Position numbers and translations under genes: made by a program
The notes under the pieces: model-generated
What the model was told of the DNA's origin: nothing
What the model saw: only the letters and a program-made list of their open reading frames with translations
The model's database searches: none
In this document: in pieces, positions 28,788-36,416 of the stretch
Layout of the letters: every line of letters begins with the position of its first letter
How positions within the stretch are numbered: position 1 is the first letter of the stretch
Assembly (NCBI GenBank): GCA_019694595.1
Contig: JAIBBQ010000030.1
Location: 1-45,089, forward strand
Origin: Myxococcaceae bacterium
GTDB lineage: Bacteria > Myxococcota > Myxococcia > Myxococcales > Myxococcaceae
DNA: 45,089 nucleotides
Direction: 5' to 3'

Positions 28788-30362
28788 GGTGACGCGCTCG
28801 ATGGCGCGGTCGTTCACCACCACCGTGCCGGCCTGCTTGAGGCCCTTCACGAAGGACTCGCGCAGCTCGAACTGCTTGCCCTTGATGGCCTGGGTGGTGA
28901 GCGTTTCCTTCTGGGCCGCCCAAGCTTCCTCGGTCGGCTTGGTGCGCGCGTCGAGCACCACCACCGCGAGCCCGTCGCCCACTTCGTAGACCTTGTCGAG
29001 CGTGCCCGGGGCAGCGGCGTCGAAGACCGCCTTGAGCAGCTCGGGCTGCGCCCCCAGCTGGGGAATCGAGGTGACCCCGGCGTTGAACTCGCCGGTCTCG
29101 GTCGCCTCGGTCTTGCCGGAGTTGCCCAGCATCGCGAAGGGGTTGTCGTCTTCCTTCTTCTTCTCCTCGGGCGGGTAGAGCGATTTGAGCGTGCTCTTGC
29201 CCGACTTCACCGCGGCGAGCGCCTTCTCGGCGTCGGCCCTGGCGAGCGCCTTGGCCTGCTCGCGCGTCCACAGCTGGGTGGCGATCTCGGTGCGCACCTG
29301 GTCGAGCGTCTTGGTCTCCGGGGCCACCTTCTTCTCGACCTTGGCGAGGTGCCAGCCGAGCGGCGTCTCCACGGGAGCGGTCACCCCGCCGGCCGGAAGC
29401 GCGAAGGCCGCGTCGGCGAGCTTGGTGGGCAGCGAGACGCGCTCGATGAGGCCCAGGTCGCCGCCCTTGTCGCGGCTCTCGGTGTCGTCGGAGAACTGCT
29501 TGGCGAGCTCGGCGAAGTCCTTGCCCGAGTCGAGCTCCTTCTTGAGGTTCTCGATCTTCTGCTTGGCCTCGTCGCGCTTGGCCTTGGGGTCGTCGCTCAT
29601 CGCGCGGATGAGGATCTGCCGCACCTGGGCGCGCTCGGGCTGGAAGTAGCTCATCTTGTTCATCTCGTAGTACCCGGCGATGTCGGCCTCGTGGGCCTTG
29701 GCCCAGGCGTCGACCTGGCCCGGCTTGGCCGCGGGCACCTTGCTCACGTACGCGGTGGGCGAGAAGCGAACGAAGGTGGCCTTCGCGGTGTTGCCTTCCT
29801 TGAGGAACTTCGCGTGCACCTCGTCGTCGCTCACCACCGCGCCCGCCTCGACCAGGTCGCGCAGGTGATCGGCGGCGATGCGGCGGCGGAGCTTGTCCTC
29901 GTACTCGACGTCGGTCGACCGGTAGAAGTCGCGCAGCACCTGGCGGTACTGGTCGGGGTTGAAGGCCCCGTCCTTCTGGAAGTCGGGGTTCTTCTGCAGC
30001 ACCTCGAGCAGCTCCGCGTCGGACGCGGCCAGGCCCCGCGCCTCGGCGGCCTGCGCCAGGAGCTCGGAGTTCACCAGGTAGTCCACCACCTGCTTGTGCA
30101 TGCCGAGCTGCTTGGCGAGCTCCGCGGTGAGCCCCTGCGCGCGGTACTGGCGCAGCTGGTTCGAGTAGATGGTGGCGAACTCGGCGACGGGAATTTCCTT
30201 CCCGTTGACGGTGGCGATCGCCTCCTTGACGTTGGCTTCCGCCTGCTCCGCCCGGGTGCAACCCTTGGAACCGGGACCCCACTCGAGGGCGAACAGCACC
30301 GCGAGCACGAGGATGAAGAGGTAGGTGCCGGCCTGGCGCTTATCGAAGGTCTGATTTGCCAT
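28779..30362 (-). CDS. membrane-anchored PpiC/SurA-type peptidyl-prolyl isomerase (PpiD-like)
   Basis: 527-residue periplasm-facing folding factor. ATG 30362 begins MANQTFDKRQAGTYLFILVL: a short cytoplasmic basic stretch, then one membrane segment (about 13-28), as in PpiD. A SurA-N-like helical chaperone part follows (about 45-230), then a parvulin domain (about 238-350) with VRQILIRAM, FAELAKQFSDDTESRDKGGDLG and APVETPLGWHLAKVE, and a helical C-terminal part (about 370-527). It would help outer-membrane or secreted proteins fold after translocation. An earlier in-frame Met at 30596 lies inside mreC on the other strand and is rejected. It is divergent from mreC with 73 bp between starts. Confidence 0.9.
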   Translation of the reverse strand: MANQTFDKRQAGTYLFILVLAVLFALEWGPGSKGCTRAEQAEANVKEAIATVNGKEIPVAEFATIYSNQLRQYRAQGLTAELAKQLGMHKQVVDYLVNSELLAQAAEARGLAASDAELLEVLQKNPDFQKDGAFNPDQYRQVLRDFYRSTDVEYEDKLRRRIAADHLRDLVEAGAVVSDDEVHAKFLKEGNTAKATFVRFSPTAYVSKVPAAKPGQVDAWAKAHEADIAGYYEMNKMSYFQPERAQVRQILIRAMSDDPKAKRDEAKQKIENLKKELDSGKDFAELAKQFSDDTESRDKGGDLGLIERVSLPTKLADAAFALPAGGVTAPVETPLGWHLAKVEKKVAPETKTLDQVRTEIATQLWTREQAKALARADAEKALAAVKSGKSTLKSLYPPEEKKKEDDNPFAMLGNSGKTEATETGEFNAGVTSIPQLGAQPELLKAVFDAAAPGTLDKVYEVGDGLAVVVLDARTKPTEEAWAAQKETLTTQAIKGKQFELRESFVKGLKQAGTVVVNDRAIERVTEG

Positions 30363-30394
30363 GTGATTGAGAGGGGTTATCCGAAGGGAATGAC

Positions 30395-30423
30395 TTGACC
30401 TGTAGGATCCACCCCCTGAACAT
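30395..30423 (+). promoter_or_regulatory. candidate promoter of the mreCD-mrdA-rodA operon
   Basis: TTGACC (30395-30400), 17 bp, GAACAT (30418-30423), then 12 bp to ATG 30436. It lies in the 73-bp divergent gap shared with the PPIase gene. The -35 is good, the -10 weak. Confidence 0.3.
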
Positions 30424-30435
30424 GCAAGGGCTTTG

Positions 30436-31299
30436 ATGCGCGGACTGTTCGGCAGATATCGAGACGTCTTCATCGTGGGCGCGCTGCTCGTGTTTCCGTT
30501 CGTCACCTTCCTCTCGTCGGGCCACAAGGGGCGCGACCCCAACGTGGTGGACCGCGTGGTGCTCGCGGTGGCGGCGCCCATCCAGGGGGCGCTCACCTGG
30601 CTGGTCGACGGCGTGGGCGACGGCGTCGACGGCTACCTCACGCTGCGCGGCGCCCGCGAGGAAGCGCGCGCCTGCACGGTGGAGCTGTCGCAGACCCGCG
30701 CCGAGCTCAACACCTTGCGCGAGGCGTCGCTGGAGAACGAGCGGCTGCGCAAGCTCCTCGGCTACGTGGAGCGCTCGGTCGACACCGAGATCGCCGCCCG
30801 GGTGGTGGGGGTCAACCCTTCGCCCCAGTTCCTCTCGGTGCGGCTGAGCCGGGGCGAGAGCGACGGGGTGCACGTGGGCATGCCGGTGGTGACGCCCGAC
30901 GGGGTGCTCGGCCAGGTGGTGCGCACGGTGAGCGGCAGCGCCGACGTGATGCTGCTGTCCGACCCGGTGAGCCGCGTGGGCGCGGTGCTGCAGCGCACCC
31001 GCGTGCGCGCCACGGTGGTGGGCACCGGCGACGGCAAGCGGCTGGCGCTCGAGAACACCGGCCGCGACGCCGACGTGCAGGCCAACGACGTGGTGGTCAC
31101 CTCGGGGACCGACGGCATCTTCCCCAAGGGTCTGGTGCTGGGCACGGTGGAAGCGGTGCAGCGCGCGCCGTCGGGGCTCTTCCTGTCGGCGCAGCTCGCC
31201 CCCGCGGTGGTGCCCGGCACGGTGGAAGAAGTGCTGGTGGTGCCGGCGGTGGCCGCGGTGCCGCCGGCCGCCTTGCTGCCGCAGCGGAGCACTCCATGA
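30436..31299 (+). CDS. mreC: rod shape-determining protein MreC
   Basis: Periplasmic scaffold of the cell-elongation complex, 287 residues. One N-terminal membrane segment (FIVGALLVFPFVTFLSS, about 12-28), a coiled coil (about 70-108, ELSQTRAELNTLREASLENERLRKLLGY), and the two MreC beta-barrels, with AARVVGVNPSPQFLSVRLSRG and VVTSGTDGIFPKGLVLGTV. ATG 30436 gives MRGLFGRYRD; TTG 30433 directly precedes it. It overlaps mreD by four bases (ATGA 31296-31299). MreC binds PBP2 and RodA, which follow in the operon. mreB is not in the window. Confidence 0.94.
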   Translation: MRGLFGRYRDVFIVGALLVFPFVTFLSSGHKGRDPNVVDRVVLAVAAPIQGALTWLVDGVGDGVDGYLTLRGAREEARACTVELSQTRAELNTLREASLENERLRKLLGYVERSVDTEIAARVVGVNPSPQFLSVRLSRGESDGVHVGMPVVTPDGVLGQVVRTVSGSADVMLLSDPVSRVGAVLQRTRVRATVVGTGDGKRLALENTGRDADVQANDVVVTSGTDGIFPKGLVLGTVEAVQRAPSGLFLSAQLAPAVVPGTVEEVLVVPAVAAVPPAALLPQRSTP

Positions 31300-31802
31300 A
31301 GGTGCTCGCGCTGGTGGGCATCGGGCTGTTGCTCCTGTGCGTGGAGTCGGTCGCGGTGAAGAGCCTGGGCTTCAGCGTCACCCGGGTCGACGTGACGCTC
31401 TTGCTGGTGGTGTTCCTGTCGCTGTCGGCGGGGCTGGTGGAAGGCGCCTTCGCCGCCTTCGCGCTCGGCTACCTGCTCGACGTCTTCACCGGGCGGCCCA
31501 CGGGGCTCTTTCCCTTCCTCGCGGTGCTGACGTACCTCGTGGTCCGGCTGGGCTCGGTGGTGGTCGACGCCCGGGGCCGAGGGCTCTTCGCGCTGGTGAC
31601 CGGCGCCGCGGTGGTGGCCCACGGCCTGTTCGCCACCTTCTTCACCTGGCTCACCTCGCGCGCCGCGCAGTCGCCGGTGGCGTCGGTGTCGGGGCTGCCG
31701 CTGCAGGCGGTGCTCACCATGGCGGCCGCGCTCGCGCTGTGGCCGCTGCTGCAGCGACTCGACCCGGGCAAGGAACGGCCCGAGCCCGGAGCGCTGCGCT
31801 AG
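31296..31802 (+). CDS. mreD: rod shape-determining protein MreD
   Basis: 168-residue integral inner-membrane protein with about five hydrophobic segments (LALVGIGLLLLCVESV, VTLLLVVFLSLSAGLVEGAF and later ones). The motif GYLLDVFTGRPTGLFPFLA is the usual MreD loop (G-x-x-x-D-x-x-x-G-x-x-x-G). It partners MreC in the elongation complex. It starts within the mreC stop and its TAG is followed at once by the ATG of mrdA. Confidence 0.9.
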   Translation: MKVLALVGIGLLLLCVESVAVKSLGFSVTRVDVTLLLVVFLSLSAGLVEGAFAAFALGYLLDVFTGRPTGLFPFLAVLTYLVVRLGSVVVDARGRGLFALVTGAAVVAHGLFATFFTWLTSRAAQSPVASVSGLPLQAVLTMAAALALWPLLQRLDPGKERPEPGALR

Positions 31803-33863
31803 ATGGAGCTCGGACGCCAGAGCGACGGCCGCGACCTCAAGGTGCGCCTGTTCGTGCTGGGCGCCGCCTTCGTGCTGGGCCTGGTGGTGCTCGCGGTGAA
31901 CCTCTACCGCCTGCAGGTGGTGCGGTACGAGGAACTCCTGGCGCTGTCGACCGACAACCAGTTCAAGGACGTGCGGGTGCGCGCGCCGCGCGGCCAGATC
32001 CGCGACGCCCGCGGCGAGGTGCTGGTCGACAGCCGGCCCAGCTTCGACGTCGCCATCACCCCCGCCTTCTGCCAGCAGTGCGCGACGGCGGTCATTCCCG
32101 AGCTGGCGAGCTACCTGGGGTGGGACGAGACGACGCTCCAGCGCGTCACCGGGCAGGTGAAGGCGGCGCACGGGCCCCAGCGCTACCAGCCGATGGTGGT
32201 GCAGGTGGACCTCACCCGCGACGAGCTCGACCTGGTGAACGCGCACCTGCACGAGCTGTCGGGCGTCGACGTCGAGCCGGTGCCCCACCGCCACTACCGC
32301 GCCGGCGAGGCGCTCGCCCACGTGCTCGGCTACATGAACGAGGTCACCCAGGAAGAGCTCAACCGGCTCAACTCCAACCACGAAGGCGAGCGGCCGCCGT
32401 ACGCGCTCGGCGACTACATCGGCCGCCGCGGCGTCGAGCGCACGCTGGAGTCCACGCTGCGCGGCACCGACGGCTGGCGCAAGGAAGTGGTGAACGCGCG
32501 CGGCGAGGTGATGCGCGACGAGCTCGGCCGGGTGCTGCACGGCGACGAGGTGGCCCCGTCGGCGGGAAACTCGGTGGTGCTGTCGATCGACGCCCGCCTG
32601 CAGGCCGAGGCGGAGCGCGCGTTTCCGGGGCAGGCCGGGTCGATCGTGGTGCTGGAAGCGAAGACCGGCTTCGTGCGCGCGCTGGTGTCCCGGCCGTCGT
32701 TCGACCCCAACCTGCTCACCGGCCGCGTCTCGTCGTCGCAGCTGGCGGCGCTCACCAAGGACCCGCTGCAGCCGATGGTGTTCCGCGGCGCCGCGGAGCA
32801 CTACCACCCGGGGTCGACCTTCAAGCCGGTGTCGCTGCTCGCGGCGCTGCGCTCGGGGGCGTTCACCCCGCAGACCACCGTGGTCTGCCCCGGCGGCTAC
32901 CGGCTCGGCGCCCGCACCTGGCGCTGCCACAAGGAATCGGGCCACGGCCCGGTGCAGGCCCGCCAGGCGCTCCAGGTGAGCTGCGACACGTACTTCTACC
33001 GGGTGGCCGACACGCTGGGCATCGACCCCATCGCCCAGATGGGGCACCTGCTGGGGCTCGGGCAGGTCACCGGCCTCTCGGTCGCCGCGGAGGTGCCGGG
33101 CGTGATGCCCGACAGCGCGTACCACGACAAGCTCACCCCCGGCGGGTACACCAAGGGCATGGCGCTCAACACCGCCATCGGGCAGGGCGACGTCAACGTC
33201 ACCCCGCTGCAGCTCGCGGTGCTGTACGCGGCCATCGGCAACGGCGGGAAGGTGTTCCGCCCGCAGGTGGTGCGGCGCATCGAGTCGCCCGAAGGCCGGG
33301 TGATCGATCACTTCGAGCCCCAGCTGGTGCGCGACATCGAGCTCACCGACGAAGAACGACACGTGCTGGTCGACGCGCTCACCGCGGTGGTGAACGAGCC
33401 GGGAGGCACCGCCTTCCGCTCGCGGCTCGCCGACGTCACCGTCGCCGGCAAGACCGGGACCGCGCAGGTGGCGCGCCTGGGCGCGGTGCGCCTGAAGAAG
33501 GACCAGATGGACTACTTCGAGCGCGACCACGCGTGGTTCGCGGCCTTCGCCCCGGCCGAGGACCCCGAACTGGCGATCGTGGTGCTCAACGAGCACGGCG
33601 GCCACGGTGGCTCCGACGCCGCGCCGGCCGCTGCGGCGGTGTTCAAGCGCTACTTCGAGCTGCGCCACGCCGACGGCGAAGCGTTCGGCCGGTCGTGGTC
33701 GCCGCCGCTCCCGCAGAAGCCCAAGCCGCCCCCGCCGGCCGTCGCCCCCGCCACGGTGCCGCCGCCGGCCGAGGGCGCCCACCAGCTGGCGACGGTGCCG
33801 GCGCCCGACGCGGGGCTCCCGCTCGCCGGTGAGCCGCTGCCCGCGGCCGAGGTGCACCCGTGA
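31803..33863 (+). CDS. mrdA: penicillin-binding protein 2 (peptidoglycan transpeptidase)
   Basis: Class B PBP that cross-links peptidoglycan during elongation. 686 residues. An N-terminal membrane anchor (LFVLGAAFVLGLVVLAVNLY, about 17-36) is followed by the dimerisation domain (RGQIRDARGEVLVDSRPSFDV). Transpeptidase motifs: STFK with nucleophile Ser 338, SCD in QVSCDTYFY, and KTG starting at Lys 550 (VAGKTGTAQ). The last 50 or so residues are a Pro/Ala-rich tail not needed for catalysis. ATG 31803 follows the mreD TAG with no gap (TAGATG); the stop overlaps rodA (GTGA). Confidence 0.96.
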   Translation: MELGRQSDGRDLKVRLFVLGAAFVLGLVVLAVNLYRLQVVRYEELLALSTDNQFKDVRVRAPRGQIRDARGEVLVDSRPSFDVAITPAFCQQCATAVIPELASYLGWDETTLQRVTGQVKAAHGPQRYQPMVVQVDLTRDELDLVNAHLHELSGVDVEPVPHRHYRAGEALAHVLGYMNEVTQEELNRLNSNHEGERPPYALGDYIGRRGVERTLESTLRGTDGWRKEVVNARGEVMRDELGRVLHGDEVAPSAGNSVVLSIDARLQAEAERAFPGQAGSIVVLEAKTGFVRALVSRPSFDPNLLTGRVSSSQLAALTKDPLQPMVFRGAAEHYHPGSTFKPVSLLAALRSGAFTPQTTVVCPGGYRLGARTWRCHKESGHGPVQARQALQVSCDTYFYRVADTLGIDPIAQMGHLLGLGQVTGLSVAAEVPGVMPDSAYHDKLTPGGYTKGMALNTAIGQGDVNVTPLQLAVLYAAIGNGGKVFRPQVVRRIESPEGRVIDHFEPQLVRDIELTDEERHVLVDALTAVVNEPGGTAFRSRLADVTVAGKTGTAQVARLGAVRLKKDQMDYFERDHAWFAAFAPAEDPELAIVVLNEHGGHGGSDAAPAAAAVFKRYFELRHADGEAFGRSWSPPLPQKPKPPPPAVAPATVPPPAEGAHQLATVPAPDAGLPLAGEPLPAAEVHP

Positions 33864-35017
33864 TCGGCGTCCGCGTCGAGAAGCGCATGCTGCTCCACGT
33901 GCCGTGGACGCTCTTGGGCGCGACCCTGCTCATCTCGCTCATCGGCATCTACAACCTGGCCTCGGCTTCCCGGGCGCCGGCGGTGCCGCTGTGGGGGCCG
34001 CAGTCGGTGTACCTGGTGGTGAGCCTGCTCGCGGCGCTGGTGGTCGCGGTGCTCGACTACCGGCTCATCCAGCAGCTGGCGGTGCCGGTGTACGTGGTGA
34101 ACCTGGCGATGCTCATCGCGCTCAAGTTCTTCGGGCACACCGCGAAGGGGGCCGAGAGCTGGTTCGTGCTCGGCCCGCTGCGGCTCCAGCCGGCGGAGTT
34201 CACCAAGCTGGGCATGGTGCTGATGCTCGCCAAGTACTTCCACGACGACTACCGCCCGGGGAAAGACGGGCACTACGGCTTCCTGCGCTTGCTCGCGCCA
34301 CTGGCCCTGGCGCTGGTGCCGATCGTGATCGTGCTCAAGCAGCCCGACCTCGGCACCGCGCTGATGATGACCTTCACCGCGGGCACCATGATCCTCTTCG
34401 CGCGGGTGAAGGGCGTGGTGCTGGGCGCGGTCGGGGCGGTGGTGCTCCTGGGGTCGGTGGTGCTGTGGAACGACTGGGTGAGGCCGCAGAGCGAGCCGCG
34501 CACCACCTTCATTCGTCACCGGCTCGAGAAGCACCAGGACGGGCGCATCGCCACCTGGCTCGACCCCACGCTCGACCCCAAGGGCCGCAGCTACCACGCG
34601 CTGCAGTCGCGCATCGCGGTCGGCTCGGGCGGCATGACGGGCAAGGGGTGGCGCCAGGGCACCCAGACGTCGCTGCGCTACCTCCCCGAGCAGCACACCG
34701 ACTTCATCTTCTCGGTGTTCGCCGAGGAAGAAGGCTTCCTGCCGTGCCTGGTGCTGCTGGTGCTCTACGGGGCGCTGCTCCTGGGCGCGCTCGGCGTGGC
34801 CTTCACCGCGCGCGAGCGCTACGGCGCCTTCATCGCGGTGGGCGTCGCGGCGATGATCTTCTGGCAGGTGTTCGAGAACATCGGAATGGTGACCGGGCTG
34901 TTGCCCATCACCGGCATCACCTTGCCGCTGATGAGCTACGGCGGCAGCTCGGTGCTCTCGGTGATGCTGGGCATCGGCCTGCTGGTCAACATCGGCATGC
35001 GCCGACACATCTTCTAG
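33860..35017 (+). CDS. mrdB: RodA SEDS-family peptidoglycan glycosyltransferase
   Basis: Polymerises lipid II into glycan strands in partnership with PBP2. 385 residues with about ten membrane segments. SEDS motifs: AESWFVLGPLRLQPAEFTKL, the loop Asp in EQHTDFIFSVFAEEEGF (essential in the family), and ITGITLPLMSYGGSSVL near the end. GTG 33860 overlaps the mrdA stop by four bases. Its TAG stop (35015-35017) forms the palindrome CTAG with the opposite-strand stop of the MarC gene. Confidence 0.96.
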   Translation: MIGVRVEKRMLLHVPWTLLGATLLISLIGIYNLASASRAPAVPLWGPQSVYLVVSLLAALVVAVLDYRLIQQLAVPVYVVNLAMLIALKFFGHTAKGAESWFVLGPLRLQPAEFTKLGMVLMLAKYFHDDYRPGKDGHYGFLRLLAPLALALVPIVIVLKQPDLGTALMMTFTAGTMILFARVKGVVLGAVGAVVLLGSVVLWNDWVRPQSEPRTTFIRHRLEKHQDGRIATWLDPTLDPKGRSYHALQSRIAVGSGGMTGKGWRQGTQTSLRYLPEQHTDFIFSVFAEEEGFLPCLVLLVLYGALLLGALGVAFTARERYGAFIAVGVAAMIFWQVFENIGMVTGLLPITGITLPLMSYGGSSVLSVMLGIGLLVNIGMRRHIF

Positions 35018-35634
35018 AGCTTGAGCAGGGTGCGGACGCCCTCGGCGACGATCTGCACCGCCAGCGACGCGAGGATGAGGCCCGAGAGCCGCTGCAGCAC
35101 CGCGAGGCCGGTCTGGCCCAGCGCGCGCTTCACGTGGGCGGCGGCGCGCAGGAGCAGGTAGGTCGCGAGGAAGGTCAGCACCACCGACGCGGCCACCACC
35201 GCGCCGCTGAAGGCGTCTTTCCCTTCGGCCACCAGCACCATCACCGTGGCGATCGACCCTGGCCCGGCGAGCAGCGGCATCGCCAGGGGAATGATGGCGA
35301 TGTCGTCCTTCTCCTCGCCTTCGCGCAGCTCTTCTTCCGACGAGCGGGTCTGCACCGGCCGCGCGCGCAGCATGTCGAGCGCGGTGAGCATCAGGAGCAG
35401 GCCGCCAGCGACCCGGAACGCGGGGAGGGTGACCCCGAAGAACTTGAAGAGCAACGCCCCGAAGAAGGCGAAGAACAGCAGCAGCCCCGCGCCCGCCAGG
35501 CACGCCCGCAGCGCCATGCGGCGCACCTTCTCGGCGCTGTCCCGGGCCGTCATGGCGATGAACGCGGGGAGCACCCCCAGCGGGTCCACCACCACGAAGA
35601 CCGCCGGCAAGACGAAGGCCAGCTCGCGCACCAC
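35014..35634 (-). CDS. MarC-family integral membrane protein
   Basis: 206 residues, about six membrane segments. The pattern VFVVVDPLGVLPAFIAMT near the N-terminus and IIPLAMPLLAGPGSIATVMVL in the middle is the repeated MarC signature (P-x-G and P-L-x-x-P-L-x-x-G-P-G). A charged loop (RSSEEELREGEEKDD) separates the two halves. The family was once linked to multiple antibiotic resistance, but that link was not confirmed and its transport role remains unknown. Starts with GTG 35634, 9 bp after the glycosyltransferase stop, so the two may be one operon. Confidence 0.9.
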   Translation of the reverse strand: MVRELAFVLPAVFVVVDPLGVLPAFIAMTARDSAEKVRRMALRACLAGAGLLLFFAFFGALLFKFFGVTLPAFRVAGGLLLMLTALDMLRARPVQTRSSEEELREGEEKDDIAIIPLAMPLLAGPGSIATVMVLVAEGKDAFSGAVVAASVVLTFLATYLLLRAAAHVKRALGQTGLAVLQRLSGLILASLAVQIVAEGVRTLLKL

Positions 35635-35643
35635 GGCCCCCGG

Positions 35644-36348
35644 TCAGACGGTCAGCTTCAGCTTCCAGACCATGGTGAGCGCCTCGAGGAAGATCTTGCG
35701 GCTCATCTTCGACTGCCCGACCCGCCGGTCCTCGAACACGATGGGAATCTCGCGCACCTGGAAGCCGGCCTTGAGCGCCCGGTAGGTGAGCTCGATCTGG
35801 AAGGCGTACCCGCTGCTCTGGATCGCGCCCAGGTCGATGGCTTCCAGCACGCGCCGCCGGAAGCACTTGAAGCCGCCGGTGAGATCGCGCACCGACACCC
35901 CGAGGATCGAGCGCGCGTAGAGCGAGCCCCCGCGGCTGATGACCTTGCGTCCCGGGCCCCAGTTCACCGTGCCGCCGCCGTCGACGTACCGGCTGCCCAG
36001 CACCAGGTCGGCTCCGCCTTCGGCCGCGTCCAGGAGCCCGCGGAGGTAGCGCGGGTCGTGGCTGAAGTCCGCGTCCATCTCGATGAGGTAGTCGTAGCCG
36101 CGCTCGAGCCCCCAGCGGAACGCGTGCAGGTACGCCCGGCCCAGACCTTCCTTCTTGGCGCGGTGGAGCACCTGGATGCGGGGCTCCTTGGCGGCGAGCG
36201 CGTCGGCCAGCCGGCCGGTGCCGTCGGGGCTGTTGTCGTCGACGACCAGCACGTCGACCCGGGGCTCCGCCGCCAGCACCGCGCTGGTGATCGGGCCGAC
36301 GTTGTCCGCCTCGTTGTACGTCGGGATGATGACCAGGGCCTTCGGCAT
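35644..36348 (-). CDS. GT2 glycosyltransferase, polyprenol-phosphate mannosyl/glucosyl transferase-like
   Basis: 234 residues. It matches dolichol-phosphate mannose synthase-type GT2 enzymes: VIIPTYNEADNV, VDVLVVDDNSPDGTG, LIEMDADFSHDP (metal-binding D-x-D), LVLGSRYVDGGG, LTGGFKCFRRRVLEAI, SGYAFQIELTYRA and the basic RVGQSKMSRKIF. These transfer a sugar from a nucleotide donor to polyprenyl phosphate, making a donor for periplasmic glycosylation. No C-terminal membrane domain is present, so the protein is the soluble short form. ATG 36348 starts MPKALVIIPT; an upstream Met at 36381 adds only unlikely residues. It faces away from the kinase gene. Confidence 0.92.
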   Translation of the reverse strand: MPKALVIIPTYNEADNVGPITSAVLAAEPRVDVLVVDDNSPDGTGRLADALAAKEPRIQVLHRAKKEGLGRAYLHAFRWGLERGYDYLIEMDADFSHDPRYLRGLLDAAEGGADLVLGSRYVDGGGTVNWGPGRKVISRGGSLYARSILGVSVRDLTGGFKCFRRRVLEAIDLGAIQSSGYAFQIELTYRALKAGFQVREIPIVFEDRRVGQSKMSRKIFLEALTMVWKLKLTV

Positions 36349-36416
36349 CGCGCTGGGCCACCTAGCGAACGCCGACGCCAAACGCCCGCGAAAAAGGTGC
36401 TACACCGACGCGCGCG

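Noticed and set aside
36398-36406. TGCTACACC as a full promoter for the PEGA kinase
   Set aside because: It looks like an extended -10, but no -35 box is found at 16-18 bp, so it is mentioned only in the gene entry.
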